From: Persicitalea sp963803495
Lineage (GTDB): Bacteria; Bacteroidota; Bacteroidia; Cytophagales; Spirosomataceae
Direction of reading: 5' to 3'
Assembly: GCA_963803495.1 (NCBI GenBank)
Contig: CAWDMP010000002.1
Location: 806,001-870,000 of the forward strand
Length of the DNA: 64,000 nucleotides
A program made the position numbers and the translations under genes. Of the stretch, positions 18,710 to 28,333 are shown one piece after another. The notes beneath the pieces were generated by a model. That model saw only the letters and a list, made by a program, of their open reading frames with translations, ran no database searches and was not told the origin of the DNA. Numbering within the stretch: the stretch's first letter is position 1; the number at the start of each line of letters is the position of its first letter.

Positions 18710-21198
18710 TAAAAAGGGTACCCTACGCCCAAATTGAAGTTCAAGTAGTTGTCTTCTCTGGTATTGAATGGCCTTCGCCAGGAAAAATCATCTAATACAA
18801 TGCGCTGGCGGTAGGGATCGTAGACTTTCAGCCCGAAATCGAAGCGCAGGACGAAAAATTCCAGGTCGTAGCGGATGCCGAAGCCGGTACCCAGGGCGAT
18901 TTGCCTGGTGAACGTCTCCCAGCGAAAATCGCCCGGCGCAAAGTCGCCCGCCGTGGCGTTTCGGGCCGTGGGCAGCGTCCAGACATTGCCCGCGTCCAGG
19001 AAAAGCGCGTAGTTGACATCGCCGAAAAAACGAAACAACCGCCCCCGAAATTCCAGATTGGCTTCCATCAACAATTCGCCCGGCGCTTCCACGGTAAAGT
19101 TGGCGTTGGTCAGTCGCGGGGGCGCGCCTCCCGGTCCTAGGCGGCGCGGCAACCACGCCCGCACGCTGTTGGACCCACCCGCGAAGAAGTACTTCTCGTA
19201 GGGCGGCACACTGTTGGTGCCGTAGCTATACACGTTGCCCGCGTTGACGCGCGCGACTAACGCCGAGCGCCGCCCCGTGGGCCAGTAGCGGCGGTAGTCC
19301 ACGTTCCAGCGCAGGTACTGAAAAAACTGCAGACTATCACCGAACACGCTTTTGATCACTTCCTTTTGTCCCGGAAAAATGCCCAGGCTCGTTCCGCCCG
19401 ATTCCAGCGCCACGCGCAGATAGCGGGCGTTTTTAGGCGGCCCGCTGAACGCATTGGTATTGTAGACGAACGTCGTGCTGATTCCCGACACAAACGAGCG
19501 CCGGAAACTATTGAACAGATTATTGCCCTGATTCCTCAGCGCGGTGAGCAAACTATCGAATTCGGGGGCTTTGCGGGTGGTGTTGAGTACATTGAGGTCC
19601 AGCAGCGATACGTTGACAAATGTAGTGGGCGACGGCTGTAAAGTATAGGTCATGGCGGCCTTGGCGCTCGAACGGGCGTACTCGGGCCGGTTGACGAAGT
19701 TGTAGCCCAACCCTACTTGGGTACGCGGATTGAAGCGTCCGAAGCGGTCGCGCAGCAGGCCGCCGGGAAACAAGAGCTGCGGGAAAAGCAGGGAGGTATT
19801 CAGGCTGAGTTCCTGGCTACGGTACAGGGTACCGTCGCTGAAACCCGTCACGGCCTCGATGCCGCCGCGCAGGTTGACCTCAAAGTTTTCCAGGCCGTGA
19901 AACACGTTCCTTATTTTGTAGGACAGGTTGGCGAATGGCCCCGGCGACTGTTGCAATTGAATCACGTTTAGGCCCACATCCGCCGAAACCTGGTACTTGT
20001 CGAGCGGGATGGCGCGGAAGTTGCCGCGCAGGCCCTGCGCCGTGGTGTCGAAGCCGTAGTTGACAAACCGAAACTGGTCGGTCAGCGTGAGTTGCCGCTG
20101 CGTTTCGCGCTCGTCGCTTTGGCTGTACAGCTTGCCGGGCCGAATCAGCATTTTGCCGTTCAGGATGCGGGGCGAGAACCGGCTTTCGGAAAATACGTAG
20201 TCGATTCCCCGATACTCCGATGAATCCTTTTTGAATAAAGAGTCGGGCAGGCCACCGGGTGGCAGGATCTGAAACTGGACCGAATCCAGGGTGAAAGTAC
20301 CCGGAAAGCCCTCGGCCTCGGCGGGCGGGTCGAGGCGGATAATTACATCCACCTGCCGGTACAGGCTGTCGGTGCGCGGGGTCGAGATGGTGTCGTTGAC
20401 CAGATAGTTGACGTATTGCCGCGAGAAGTTGAAGTAGCCGTTGTCGCGCAGCAGCGTTTCGAGCCGAACGCGCTCCTCCTCAAAAAAACGACCCTGGTAC
20501 CGCGCTTTGTTTTGCAAAAAAGACGCCTGAATCTCCGCTTGTACCAGACTATCGGCCCGTGGTGCCGGAACCACGTACCGCACATTGCGCAGGCGCGTCG
20601 GGCGATTTTCCTCGATAAGGTAGGTCGTGTGAATGCGCCGAAACGTCGTGTCGGTCGAGATACGGACGGTATTTTCAAAGAAACCATTGTTGAACAGGTA
20701 CCCGCGCATCTTCTCGGCGTTGGCTACGGCATCGTCCAACTCAAAAAAAACGGGCGGCTCACCGAGCAGGCGCATCATGTCGTTCCCCTCCGTGATCCGA
20801 CGCTTGGCCCGGCCGATTTTGCGGGCGTAGCGACGCTGGAGTATCCTGGCCCGACGCGGGTCGCCTTCGGCCAGAGAACTTTTACTCTGGTATTCCTCGG
20901 TCAACCGGCTTAATTTGCGCCGCTGCTCGGTGGAATCGTAAGCTACTTCGGCGGCTTGGTACAAAGCCAGGTAAGGGTAGATGGGCAAGCCCAGGAAACG
21001 CCGGTTGGGCTTTTGCGGGATCAGGGCCTCCAACGCACCGTCGCGAATCGTCTTATTGCCCTTGAAGGTCGTCGATCCCAGCAGGTACCGCCGGGGTCCG
21101 TCGTCTGTCGAGCGGGCGCAAGAATTCAATAACGCCAGCGACAGCAGACTAAAAATTCCCAGAAAAGAAACGAAACGCGCTTTATTCAATGCTCTCAA
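18709..21198 (-). CDS. tamL: TamL-type outer-membrane BamA-family lipoprotein
   Basis: The 829-residue protein carries a lipobox (LSLALLNSC, cysteine about residue 28) followed by POTRA-like repeats (YLLGSTTFKGNKTIRDGALEALIPQKPNRR; LRNVRYVVPAP) and a C-terminal beta-barrel ending in NFNLGVGYPF. A lipidated BamA homologue is the hallmark of TamL, the Bacteroidota partner of TamB in outer-membrane biogenesis. TamB is not in the window. Starts are TTG at 21198 or TTG at 21189; the second gives MNKARFVSFLGIF. Either overlaps the ATG of the divergent methyltransferase gene. Confidence 0.88.
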   Translation of the reverse strand: MRALNKARFVSFLGIFSLLSLALLNSCARSTDDGPRRYLLGSTTFKGNKTIRDGALEALIPQKPNRRFLGLPIYPYLALYQAAEVAYDSTEQRRKLSRLTEEYQSKSSLAEGDPRRARILQRRYARKIGRAKRRITEGNDMMRLLGEPPVFFELDDAVANAEKMRGYLFNNGFFENTVRISTDTTFRRIHTTYLIEENRPTRLRNVRYVVPAPRADSLVQAEIQASFLQNKARYQGRFFEEERVRLETLLRDNGYFNFSRQYVNYLVNDTISTPRTDSLYRQVDVIIRLDPPAEAEGFPGTFTLDSVQFQILPPGGLPDSLFKKDSSEYRGIDYVFSESRFSPRILNGKMLIRPGKLYSQSDERETQRQLTLTDQFRFVNYGFDTTAQGLRGNFRAIPLDKYQVSADVGLNVIQLQQSPGPFANLSYKIRNVFHGLENFEVNLRGGIEAVTGFSDGTLYRSQELSLNTSLLFPQLLFPGGLLRDRFGRFNPRTQVGLGYNFVNRPEYARSSAKAAMTYTLQPSPTTFVNVSLLDLNVLNTTRKAPEFDSLLTALRNQGNNLFNSFRRSFVSGISTTFVYNTNAFSGPPKNARYLRVALESGGTSLGIFPGQKEVIKSVFGDSLQFFQYLRWNVDYRRYWPTGRRSALVARVNAGNVYSYGTNSVPPYEKYFFAGGSNSVRAWLPRRLGPGGAPPRLTNANFTVEAPGELLMEANLEFRGRLFRFFGDVNYALFLDAGNVWTLPTARNATAGDFAPGDFRWETFTRQIALGTGFGIRYDLEFFVLRFDFGLKVYDPYRQRIVLDDFSWRRPFNTREDNYLNFNLGVGYPF

Positions 21199-21943
21199 AA
21201 AATCAGATCAAATACGTCAATTCGCTTAAAGTAAAGAAGTACCGCCAGCAGCACGGCGCCTTCGTGGTGGAAGGTACCAAAGAGCGTATTGGAACTACTG
21301 GCGTCCGACTACGGCGTCGATCTTGGTGGTGTCGACTGACGACTTCCGGCAAAAATACGGAAGTATTCCGTCCCACCCCACCGCCGAGTGGATTACCGCC
21401 TCCCCCGCCGAAATGGATCGGCTAGGTACCTTCCAAAGCACCGACGCCTGCCTGGCGGTGGCCCGAACGCGGGAGAATGAATTTCTGCGGGCAGACGAAA
21501 CCGAGTACGCCCTCATGCTCGACGACGTGCGCGACCCCGGCAACCTGGGTACCATCGTGCGCATTGCCGACTGGTACGGCATCGACAAGATCATCTGCTC
21601 GCCCAATACCACCGATTTCTACAACCCCAAAGTAATCGCCGCCAGCAAGGGATCTTTTACGCGGGTGCGGGCTTTTTACACCGATTTGCCGGAATTTATC
21701 ATCCAACATGCCGCCAACGCTACAATGGTCGGGGCGGTTATGGAGGGAGAATCACTGCACCAGTTTTCCTTTCCCCGGTCGGGCGGGTACCTGGTGATGG
21801 GCAATGAATCGCAGGGTGTAGGACCGGAGGTGGCGGCCCGTCTCACGCACCGGGTCACGATTCCGCGCTTCGGCAAGGCGGAGTCACTCAATGTCGGCAT
21901 CGCCACGGCGGTGATGTGCGATGGATTGCGGAGGGAGAATTAA
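21189..21943 (+). CDS. TrmH/SpoU-family RNA 2'-O-methyltransferase (frameshifted)
   Basis: The N-terminus MLSKNQIKYVNSLKVKKYRQQ and GAFVVEGTK is the substrate-binding domain typical of these enzymes. The SPOUT domain follows in another frame from about 21323, with LDDVRDPGNLGTIVRIADWYG, YLVMGNESQGV and IPRFGKAESLNVGIATAVMC, the three knot motifs. Two indels between 21280 and 21320 are needed to join them. The protein methylates a 2'-hydroxyl in rRNA or tRNA using SAM. Its start codon overlaps that of tamL, and its stop overlaps the convergent gene by 4 bp. Confidence 0.82.
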
Positions 21944-23196
21944 GTGATGAGTGATGAATTATTTGCTTTTCCGGGTACTTCCTCCGTTTCGATGGACAGT
22001 CGTACCAACTCGATGCGGGTGTCTTCCATCGAAATGACTTTGAAAAGGTAGGGCGGCAGCTCGATCGTCTCGTTGACCTTGGGCAAATCGCCGTGCAGGT
22101 GAATGAGCAGTCCAGCCAACGTATCGTAGTCGCCCTCCGGGAAGTCCCAGCCAAATTTTTCGTTAAGGTAGTCCACTTCATGGCGGGCGCTCAGAATGTA
22201 GGTACTGTCGTCGACTTTGCGCTCGGTCCAGTCTTCGGTGGTGTCGTACTCATCCTGAATTTCCCCAAAAATCTGCTCCACGACGTCCTCCACGCTCACC
22301 AAGCCCGAAGTACCACCGAATTCGTCCACGACCAGCGCCAGGCTCTTACGCTCTTCCAAAAAACGCAACATCAGGTCGCTCACGGGCATGGCCTCCGGCA
22401 CGATCAGCATGGGCGTCACGATGGTGGTAATGTCCTTAGGCTTGCGAAAAAGCGCCAGCGAGTGACAGTAGCCCACCACATCGTCGATGGAGTCGCGGTA
22501 GATCACGATCTTGGAATGGCCGCTACTTATAAATGCCTGCCGCAGATCCTCGATGTCGTCTTCGAGGGCTATGGCCGTGATTTCGGTGCGCGGAATCATG
22601 CAATCCCGGATGCGCACATCCTTAAAGTCCAGCGCATTGTTGAACATCTTGGCTTCCGCCCGCTGATCTTGCTCGTCGGAATCGTCGGCGGCGGCCGCTT
22701 CGTCGCGCACAAAATTGGGGAGCTTACCGGCGTGCGTCCGCTGGGCGCGGGATTCGTCATCGTGTTTCATGAAGGGTTCGAGCAGCCAGTACACCGGCGT
22801 GAGCGTCCACTCGGCCAGCCGCACCGGAAAGGCGTGCACCGAGGCCAAAGCGGGGTAGGCCCGGCCCAGTCGCAGCCACAACATATAGCCCAGCAACCAG
22901 GCCACCGCTGCCGCCAACAGCCAGCCGACGAACGAAATCCAGGACGGTACGTCCCCAAGCCCCGGAAATACCTGCCAGGTACCACCGATCAGAAAAAAAC
23001 AGCCCAGCGCCACCAGCAATAAGCGGCTCATGCGCAGCAACCGCCGCCAATAGGCCAGGTAGTGTAGCCTGCCTTCCTCGTGCTGCCAGGCGCGGAGCCA
23101 ATCCAGCGGGGAGTCGAGCAGGATGGCCCGCACCGCGCCGTAGTAGCCCGCCAGCAGAAACATGAGCGGCGATAGCAGCAGGTAGGTGAGGGTCAT
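21940..23196 (-). CDS. CBS/CorC-domain membrane protein, GldE/hemolysin-like
   Basis: From the preferred ATG at 23196 the protein has about 418 residues. It has four hydrophobic segments (MTLTYLLLSPLMFLLAGYYG to AYPALASVHAFPVRL), two CBS motifs (HSKIVIYRDSIDDVVGYCHS and SLALVVDEFGGTSGLVSVEDVVEQIFGEIQDEYD) and a CorC/HlyC C-terminal domain (FGWDFPEGDYDTLAGLLIHLHGDLPK). The layout fits the GldE-like group of Bacteroidota. The longer frame to 23304 is rejected because its extra 36 residues are low complexity and overlap the next gene. Confidence 0.8.
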   Translation of the reverse strand: MTLTYLLLSPLMFLLAGYYGAVRAILLDSPLDWLRAWQHEEGRLHYLAYWRRLLRMSRLLLVALGCFFLIGGTWQVFPGLGDVPSWISFVGWLLAAAVAWLLGYMLWLRLGRAYPALASVHAFPVRLAEWTLTPVYWLLEPFMKHDDESRAQRTHAGKLPNFVRDEAAAADDSDEQDQRAEAKMFNNALDFKDVRIRDCMIPRTEITAIALEDDIEDLRQAFISSGHSKIVIYRDSIDDVVGYCHSLALFRKPKDITTIVTPMLIVPEAMPVSDLMLRFLEERKSLALVVDEFGGTSGLVSVEDVVEQIFGEIQDEYDTTEDWTERKVDDSTYILSARHEVDYLNEKFGWDFPEGDYDTLAGLLIHLHGDLPKVNETIELPPYLFKVISMEDTRIELVRLSIETEEVPGKANNSSLIT

Positions 23197-23429
23197 TTCT
23201 TTTTCTTTTTGGTGGATTTTGCCGGAGTCTGAGGTACCCGGCCGGTCGGCCCGGTTTGGGTGGGAAGGGCCCGCAGGCGCACGTATTGATGAATCAGCAG
23301 GCAACTAAGGCTCAACATCGCCAGCCAATAGCTGTCGCCGAAACCTACCCGCCAGAACTCCATGATCCAGAGAATGAACAGGCCGATGGCCAGGGCCAGC
23401 AGGGTGGATTTGAGAAGTTTGGAATTCAT
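23193..23429 (-). CDS. Small two-helix membrane protein
   Basis: The 78-residue protein has two hydrophobic stretches (STLLALAIGLFILWIMEFW and YWLAMLSLSCLLIHQYV) and a very basic tail (AKSTKKKKK). Its stop overlaps the start of the CBS/CorC gene by 4 bp (ATGA type), so the two are probably translated together. Function is unknown. It may stabilise its partner. Confidence 0.65.
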   Translation of the reverse strand: MNSKLLKSTLLALAIGLFILWIMEFWRVGFGDSYWLAMLSLSCLLIHQYVRLRALPTQTGPTGRVPQTPAKSTKKKKK

Positions 23430-23607
23430 GAATTAGCTAACGGACCGGTACTTTCTTTGTTCGAGTGGGCCGGGAAACAAGGCCCAAACGCTACGTTCAA
23501 AGGTAGAAAGAATCGCGAAAATAATTACCTTGCCTGCTTGCGGCCGCAAAGGGCGGCTACATCGTTTTTTGACTACATTATTTCATAGAAAAATCCCTTT
23601 TAAAACC

Positions 23608-24688
23608 ATGAGTGAAACTAAATCAGCATTCAAACCGGGCGTAGTCACGGGCGACAACGTCAGTGAGATATTCCGCATAGCCAACGAGAACAACTACGCC
23701 CTCCCGGCCGTCAACGTGGTGGGTACCAACTCAGTGAACGCCGTCCTCGAAACCGCCAAGACGGTCAACAGCCCAGTGATGATTCAGTTCAGCAACGGCG
23801 GCTCTATATTTCTACGCGGGCAAGAGCCTGTCCAACACCGACCAGAAAGCCGCCATCGCCGGGGGTATTTCGGGGGCGATGCACGTACACCAAATGGCCG
23901 CGCACTACGGCGTTCCCGTAATTTTGCACACTGACCATTGCGCCAAAAAACTCCTGCCCTGGATCGACGGCTTGCTCGATGCCGGTGAAAAGCACTTCGA
24001 TCAGCACGGCGTGCCGCTGTACAGTTCGCACATGCTCGACCTGTCGGAAGAGCCCCTCGAAGAGAACATCGAAACCTGCTCCAGGTACTTCGAGCGTATG
24101 AACAAAATGGGCATGACAATCGAAATCGAGCTCGGTGTAACGGGCGGCGAAGAGGACGGCGTCGACAATACCGACGTCGACAGCTCCAAGCTGTATACCC
24201 AACCCGACGAAGTGGCTTACGCCTATGAGGAGTTGAGCAAGATTTCTCCCAACTTCACCATCGCGGCGGCCTTTGGCAACGTCCACGGCGTGTACAAGCC
24301 CGGCAACGTGAAGCTGCAGCCGAAAATTCTAAAAAATTCGCAGGAGCACATCCAGAAAAAATTCAATACCGGAGCACTACCCGTCAACTTTGTATTTCAT
24401 GGTGGATCGGGCTCGGCGCGCGAAGAAATTCGGGAGGCGATCGAGTACGGCGCGATCAAGATGAACATCGACACCGACATGCAGTGGTCGACCTGGGAAG
24501 GGATCTTGAAGTACTATAAGAAATCGGAGGCCTACCTCCAGACCCAACTCGGCAACCCCGAGGGTGAGGGCTCCCCGAACAAGAAGTACTACGACCCGCG
24601 CACCTGGCTTCGCAAAGGCGAAGAAAGCATGGTCGAGCGCTTGAAAGTGGCATTTGAAGACTTGAACTGCATGAATCGACTGGCGTAA
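23608..24688 (+). CDS. fbaA: Class II fructose-bisphosphate aldolase (one frameshift)
   Basis: The ATG at 23608 starts MSETKSAFKPGVVTGDNVSEIFRIANENNYALPAVNVVGTNSVNAVLETA. The zinc-binding ILHTDHCAKK, GVTGGEEDGVDN, AAAFGNVHGVYKPGNV and FVFHGGSGS motifs follow in a second frame. A single indel near 23805-23818, around SNGGSIFY/IFLR, splits the gene. The enzyme cleaves fructose-1,6-bisphosphate in glycolysis and is normally essential, so the shift is more likely a sequence error than a real mutation. It is monocistronic, ending at the 24737-24774 terminator. Confidence 0.93.
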
Positions 24689-24736
24689 GCTAGGCATTAA
24701 GTCTTTGCACGAATGATACCCTGAGTACGTGACATG

Positions 24737-24775
24737 AAAAGGGGCTGAATCACGCGATTCAGCCCCTTTTCTTTT
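24737..24775. terminator. Bidirectional intrinsic terminator
   Basis: A perfect 15-bp stem (AAAAGGGGCTGAATC at 24737-24751, loop ACGC, complement 24756-24770) is followed by CTTTT. Being A-rich on one side and T-rich on the other, it can stop both fbaA and the convergent transporter gene. Confidence 0.92.
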
Positions 24776-24791
24776 GTCGCTTCGACCATTG

Positions 24792-25745
24792 TCAAACCAT
24801 TTCGGAAGCTTCTTTGACGGCGGGTACGTCGGTACCTCGCTTGCTCCAGAAACTCGCCAGGATCGAGCCCGTGATGTTCATGATCGGTCCGAACAATGCG
24901 GGAGCCAGGCCCACGGTAGCTACCTTGCCCATTTGCAGCGCCAGGCCCGACGCCAGGCCGCCGTTCTGCAATCCTACTTCCAGCGAAACGGTGCGGCAAT
25001 CCTGCTCGGGTAGCCGCATCACTTTGGCCAGTGTGTAGCCCAGCGTATAGCCCAACAAGTTGTGAAGCAGGGTACAAGCGACCAGCGCCACGCCAATCGT
25101 GAGCAGACTTTCGCGCCCGGCGGCGGTAATGATGCAAATGATGAGCGCGATGCCGATCATCGACACCAGCGGCATGTAGCGGTTGAGCCAGTCGGCCTGC
25201 TTGCGAAAGATATAGTTGACGGCCAGACCCAACCCAATGGGCAGGATGATCATTTTCAGAATATCTACCATCATTTTCAGGAAATCGACCTCGACCATTT
25301 CCCCCGCCAGCCACTGCATGAGCGTCGGCGTGAGTAGTGGGGCGAGCAACGTGGCCACGGCGGTGATCGTAAGCGAGAGCGCGACGTTGGCTTTGGCGAT
25401 GTAGGCCATCACGTTGGAAGCCAGTCCGCTCGGCGAGCTCCCTACCAGGATAACCCCGGCGGCTACCTCGGGCGGAAAATCGAAACTCGTGGCCAGCGTA
25501 TAACCTACCACCGGCATAATCGAAAACTGGCAGATAATCCCGATCAGCACCGAGCGCGGATTCTTGACGACGCCCTCGAAATCTTCGAGACCCATCGTGG
25601 TACCCATCCCGAACATGATAATCATCAGCAGTGGCACGATCAAATTCTTTAACTCGAAGCCCGCGATAACCGTGAAGGGTTCAGGAAAGATCATCGCCAG
25701 CGTGGCGGCCACGATAATCGAAAGCGTGTAGAGGTAGGATTTCAT
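24792..25745 (-). CDS. Bile acid:sodium symporter (BASS) family transporter
   Basis: The 317-residue protein has nine to ten hydrophobic segments. BASS signatures are LLMIIMFGMGTTMGLEDFEGVVKNPRSVLIG in the first third, VGSSPSGLASNVMAYIAKANVALSLTITAVATLLAP in the middle crossover helix, and TVSLEVGLQNGGLASGLA near the end. Such proteins import organic anions with sodium. Bacterial substrates include pantothenate and other carboxylates, and nothing here narrows this down. It is a single gene between a terminator and pyrB. Confidence 0.9.
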   Translation of the reverse strand: MKSYLYTLSIIVAATLAMIFPEPFTVIAGFELKNLIVPLLMIIMFGMGTTMGLEDFEGVVKNPRSVLIGIICQFSIMPVVGYTLATSFDFPPEVAAGVILVGSSPSGLASNVMAYIAKANVALSLTITAVATLLAPLLTPTLMQWLAGEMVEVDFLKMMVDILKMIILPIGLGLAVNYIFRKQADWLNRYMPLVSMIGIALIICIITAAGRESLLTIGVALVACTLLHNLLGYTLGYTLAKVMRLPEQDCRTVSLEVGLQNGGLASGLALQMGKVATVGLAPALFGPIMNITGSILASFWSKRGTDVPAVKEASEMV

Positions 25746-25828
25746 GAGGAGCGTAGTTTTCGGGGAAAAGTTCGTGGCCTCAGTAAACTACTTATCAACC
25801 TTCCCTCCCTTCTACCCTTCCCCCATTT

Positions 25829-26749
25829 TTACTGTTGTGCCAGCAAATAAAGCACCGCCATCCGCACGGCCACGCCGTTTTCCACTTGATTGAGAATGAT
25901 CGAATGCCCCGAGTCGGCGGCGTCGGACGAGAGTTCCACGCCGCGGTTGATGGGACCGGGGTGCATGAGCACGATTTCGCGATCGAGGGCATCGAGCATG
26001 GCTTTATCGATGCCGAAATAAAGCGAGTACTCGCGCAGTGAAGGGAAGTACTTGATCTGTTGGCGTTCGAGTTGAATGCGCAGTACGTTGGCGACGTCGC
26101 ACCAGGCCAAAGCTTCGCGTACGTCGTGCCCTACCTTCACCCCCAGCTCGGGAAGGTACTTGGGAATTAGCGTCGTGGGGCCGCACACCATGACCTCGGC
26201 CCCGAGTTTTTGCAAACAAAAAATATTGGAAAGCGCGACGCGTGAGTGCAGAATATCGCCGATGATGGCGATTTTCTTACCCCGCAAATCACCCAATTTT
26301 TCGCGCATCGAAAAGGCATCGAGCAGCGCCTGCGTGGGGTGTTCGTGGGTACCATCGCCCGCGTTTACGACGTTGGCCGGAATCCGAGCCGCGAGGTAGT
26401 GCGCCGCGCCAGGGCTGCTGTGGCGCATCACGATCATGTCGACCTTCATCGCCAGAATATTGTTGACGGTGTCGAGCAGCGTCTCGCCCTTGGTGACCGA
26501 GCTACCCGAGGCCGAAAAGTTGACTACATCGGCCGAAAGGCGCTTTTCGGCCAGTTCGAAGGACAGCCGGGTGCGGGTGGAGTTTTCAAAAAAAACGTTG
26601 GCGATGGTAATGTCGCGCAGGGAAGGTACTTTCTTGATCGGCCGGTTGATGACTTCCTTAAACTGGGTGGCGGTATCCAGAATGGTGTGAATATCCGTTT
26701 CCGTCAGATTTTTGATGCCCAGGAGGTGCCGAACCGAAAGTTGTGCCAT
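25829..26749 (-). CDS. pyrB: Aspartate carbamoyltransferase, catalytic subunit
   Basis: The 306-residue protein is full length for PyrB, the enzyme joining carbamoyl phosphate and aspartate in pyrimidine synthesis. The carbamoyl-phosphate loop STRTR is at 57-61 (FFENSTRTRLSFELAEKRL). HPTQALLDAFSMRE and the aspartate-binding HPGPINRGVEL are also present. A regulatory PyrI is not adjacent. The gene appears to be transcribed alone. Confidence 0.96.
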   Translation of the reverse strand: MAQLSVRHLLGIKNLTETDIHTILDTATQFKEVINRPIKKVPSLRDITIANVFFENSTRTRLSFELAEKRLSADVVNFSASGSSVTKGETLLDTVNNILAMKVDMIVMRHSSPGAAHYLAARIPANVVNAGDGTHEHPTQALLDAFSMREKLGDLRGKKIAIIGDILHSRVALSNIFCLQKLGAEVMVCGPTTLIPKYLPELGVKVGHDVREALAWCDVANVLRIQLERQQIKYFPSLREYSLYFGIDKAMLDALDREIVLMHPGPINRGVELSSDAADSGHSIILNQVENGVAVRMAVLYLLAQQ

Positions 26750-26791
26750 CGCTTTTTGGTGAGAAAGTTTGGCAAAGATAAGGAATGAGGT

Positions 26792-27475
26792 TCAAAGCCG
26801 ATAGCCGAAATGCACCCCCGCCGAAAAGCTGGGCGAAGGCCCGTAACGACCGGGCGCTGAGTCTCGAAAAAGGGATCTGAAACGCCAGCCGAAGTCTGTC
26901 CTGTCCATTCCATCCTGGTACCTGACTTGCAGGGCCCGAATCCCACCGCCTACGTAGGTATCGAAGTACCAGCGATTGCCCATCTTAAACTGCCACCCCC
27001 ACTTGACGTGAAACGCACCCACAAACCGGAACAGGTGCCTTTCCTTTACCTGAAAGTAAGCACAGGGACCAAACCGCCCGTTCGGGCAATCCACGCCGAC
27101 ACTTTCGGTTCTTTCCTCACTGTTTTTCTTGAACAAGTACTCACCCGCGATATAGGGGCTGCTCTGGTTGTTTTTTCGAAAATAGTACCTGAGTTGAGAG
27201 CGGAACCGCCAGGTTTCGCGGTCGGGGTAGTTTTCCCTTTCGTTGTACCATAGGTTGAAGGCCGAATGTCCGTAGCCCATTTCCTGTTGGAAAGTCCAGG
27301 CGGGATCACGGAAGGGTACTTCCAGCCCCAATTGCAGAGTATTGTCGAGATCGAAAAGGGTTAGCGGCGTGATTTTGAGAATAACCACCGAACCCAGCGT
27401 GTCGGGCCGGAGCACCTGGGCGTAGCCGGAAGCCGACACGAGTAGTAGCAAAGCAAGCGTGCACCGCTTTTTCAT
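26792..27475 (-). CDS. Outer-membrane beta-barrel protein (DUF3575-like)
   Basis: The 227-residue protein has a signal peptide (MKKRCTLALLLLVSASGYAQ) followed by alternating strands (VVILKITPLTLFDLDNTLQLGLEVPF; RFRSQLRYYFRKN; SAGVHFGYRL) and ends in an aromatic/leucine pair, as expected for a small outer-membrane barrel. The opening resembles DUF3575 proteins. It overlaps the LVIVD lipoprotein gene upstream by 4 bp, so the two should be co-translated. Confidence 0.7.
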   Translation of the reverse strand: MKKRCTLALLLLVSASGYAQVLRPDTLGSVVILKITPLTLFDLDNTLQLGLEVPFRDPAWTFQQEMGYGHSAFNLWYNERENYPDRETWRFRSQLRYYFRKNNQSSPYIAGEYLFKKNSEERTESVGVDCPNGRFGPCAYFQVKERHLFRFVGAFHVKWGWQFKMGNRWYFDTYVGGGIRALQVRYQDGMDRTDFGWRFRSLFRDSAPGRYGPSPSFSAGVHFGYRL

Positions 27476-28257
27476 TCCACCGCGATTTTACTCAACAAAT
27501 CGAACTGATCCTGCTGGTCGTAGCGGTATTGGTAGATTCCCTTCTCGCCCGTGACAATCAAAGTCGAGCGGTAGGGAATGACATCGTAGGTCGGGATGTC
27601 GGTTCGGAAAATTTTCAGGACGGGCAGCGCCGGATTGGAGATGTCGTACTCTTTGAGTCCCTTGCTCCCCTCCCCCACAAACAGCCGATTGCCGTCCACG
27701 CCCAAGCCATAGGGCGACTCCATCGCCGTGCTGTTGAGCAGGCGCGGACTACTGAGGTTGGAAATATCGACCACATCGAGCGACGAGGCCGACGCAAACT
27801 GCCGGCAGTTAGTACCGTTGCGGAGCGTGACGTAGGCGTAGTCGCCTTGCACCACCACCGGATCGCAGCTCTGGATGTGCGAGTAGAACGACAGCTGGCG
27901 CGGCGCGCGCGGGTCGGAGTTATCGAAGATGTACATCCCGTTGTTGGCGCCTATGAAGAGGTTGTTTTCGTAGGGAAATATAGTCTCGATGCCCACGCCC
28001 AAATCTCGCTTAGTCACCTTGTTGGGCGCGGCAGGCTGGCCGATGTCGTATACCTCCAAACTCTGCCGGGTGGCAATGTAAAGTGTGTTGCCCGTAATCG
28101 CGAAGCGGGCCATCGAGCCGCCCACGCCGTTCTGCCCGCCGGGTGCCAAATCGCTACTGTAGCCCAGACCGCCATCACAGCCCCAGAATAAAGCCGCTGT
28201 AACCACAAGCAAAAGCTGGACAGCGCAGGAGGGAATCGATACTAAGTTCGTTTTCAT
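27472..28257 (-). CDS. LVIVD-repeat surface lipoprotein
   Basis: From the ATG at 28257 (MKTNLVSIPS; an alternative start lies at 28275) the protein has a lipoprotein signal ending at ALFWGC. Repeats of the LVIVD type follow: SLEVYDIGQPAAP, GMYIFDNSDPRAPRQLSF, SLDVVDISNLSSPRLLN, GLKEYDISNPALP. These fold as beta-propeller blades. The product is expected on the outer membrane. It is the middle gene of a three-gene unit with a second LVIVD lipoprotein upstream and a beta-barrel protein downstream. Confidence 0.8.
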   Translation of the reverse strand: MKTNLVSIPSCAVQLLLVVTAALFWGCDGGLGYSSDLAPGGQNGVGGSMARFAITGNTLYIATRQSLEVYDIGQPAAPNKVTKRDLGVGIETIFPYENNLFIGANNGMYIFDNSDPRAPRQLSFYSHIQSCDPVVVQGDYAYVTLRNGTNCRQFASASSLDVVDISNLSSPRLLNSTAMESPYGLGVDGNRLFVGEGSKGLKEYDISNPALPVLKIFRTDIPTYDVIPYRSTLIVTGEKGIYQYRYDQQDQFDLLSKIAVE

Positions 28258-28333
28258 GATTTTTATCGGTTTCACAATTATCGCTTCGGGTGGTTCCGTT
28301 CGGGGCCACCCGCGCGGTCAGTTTTTAACTAAA

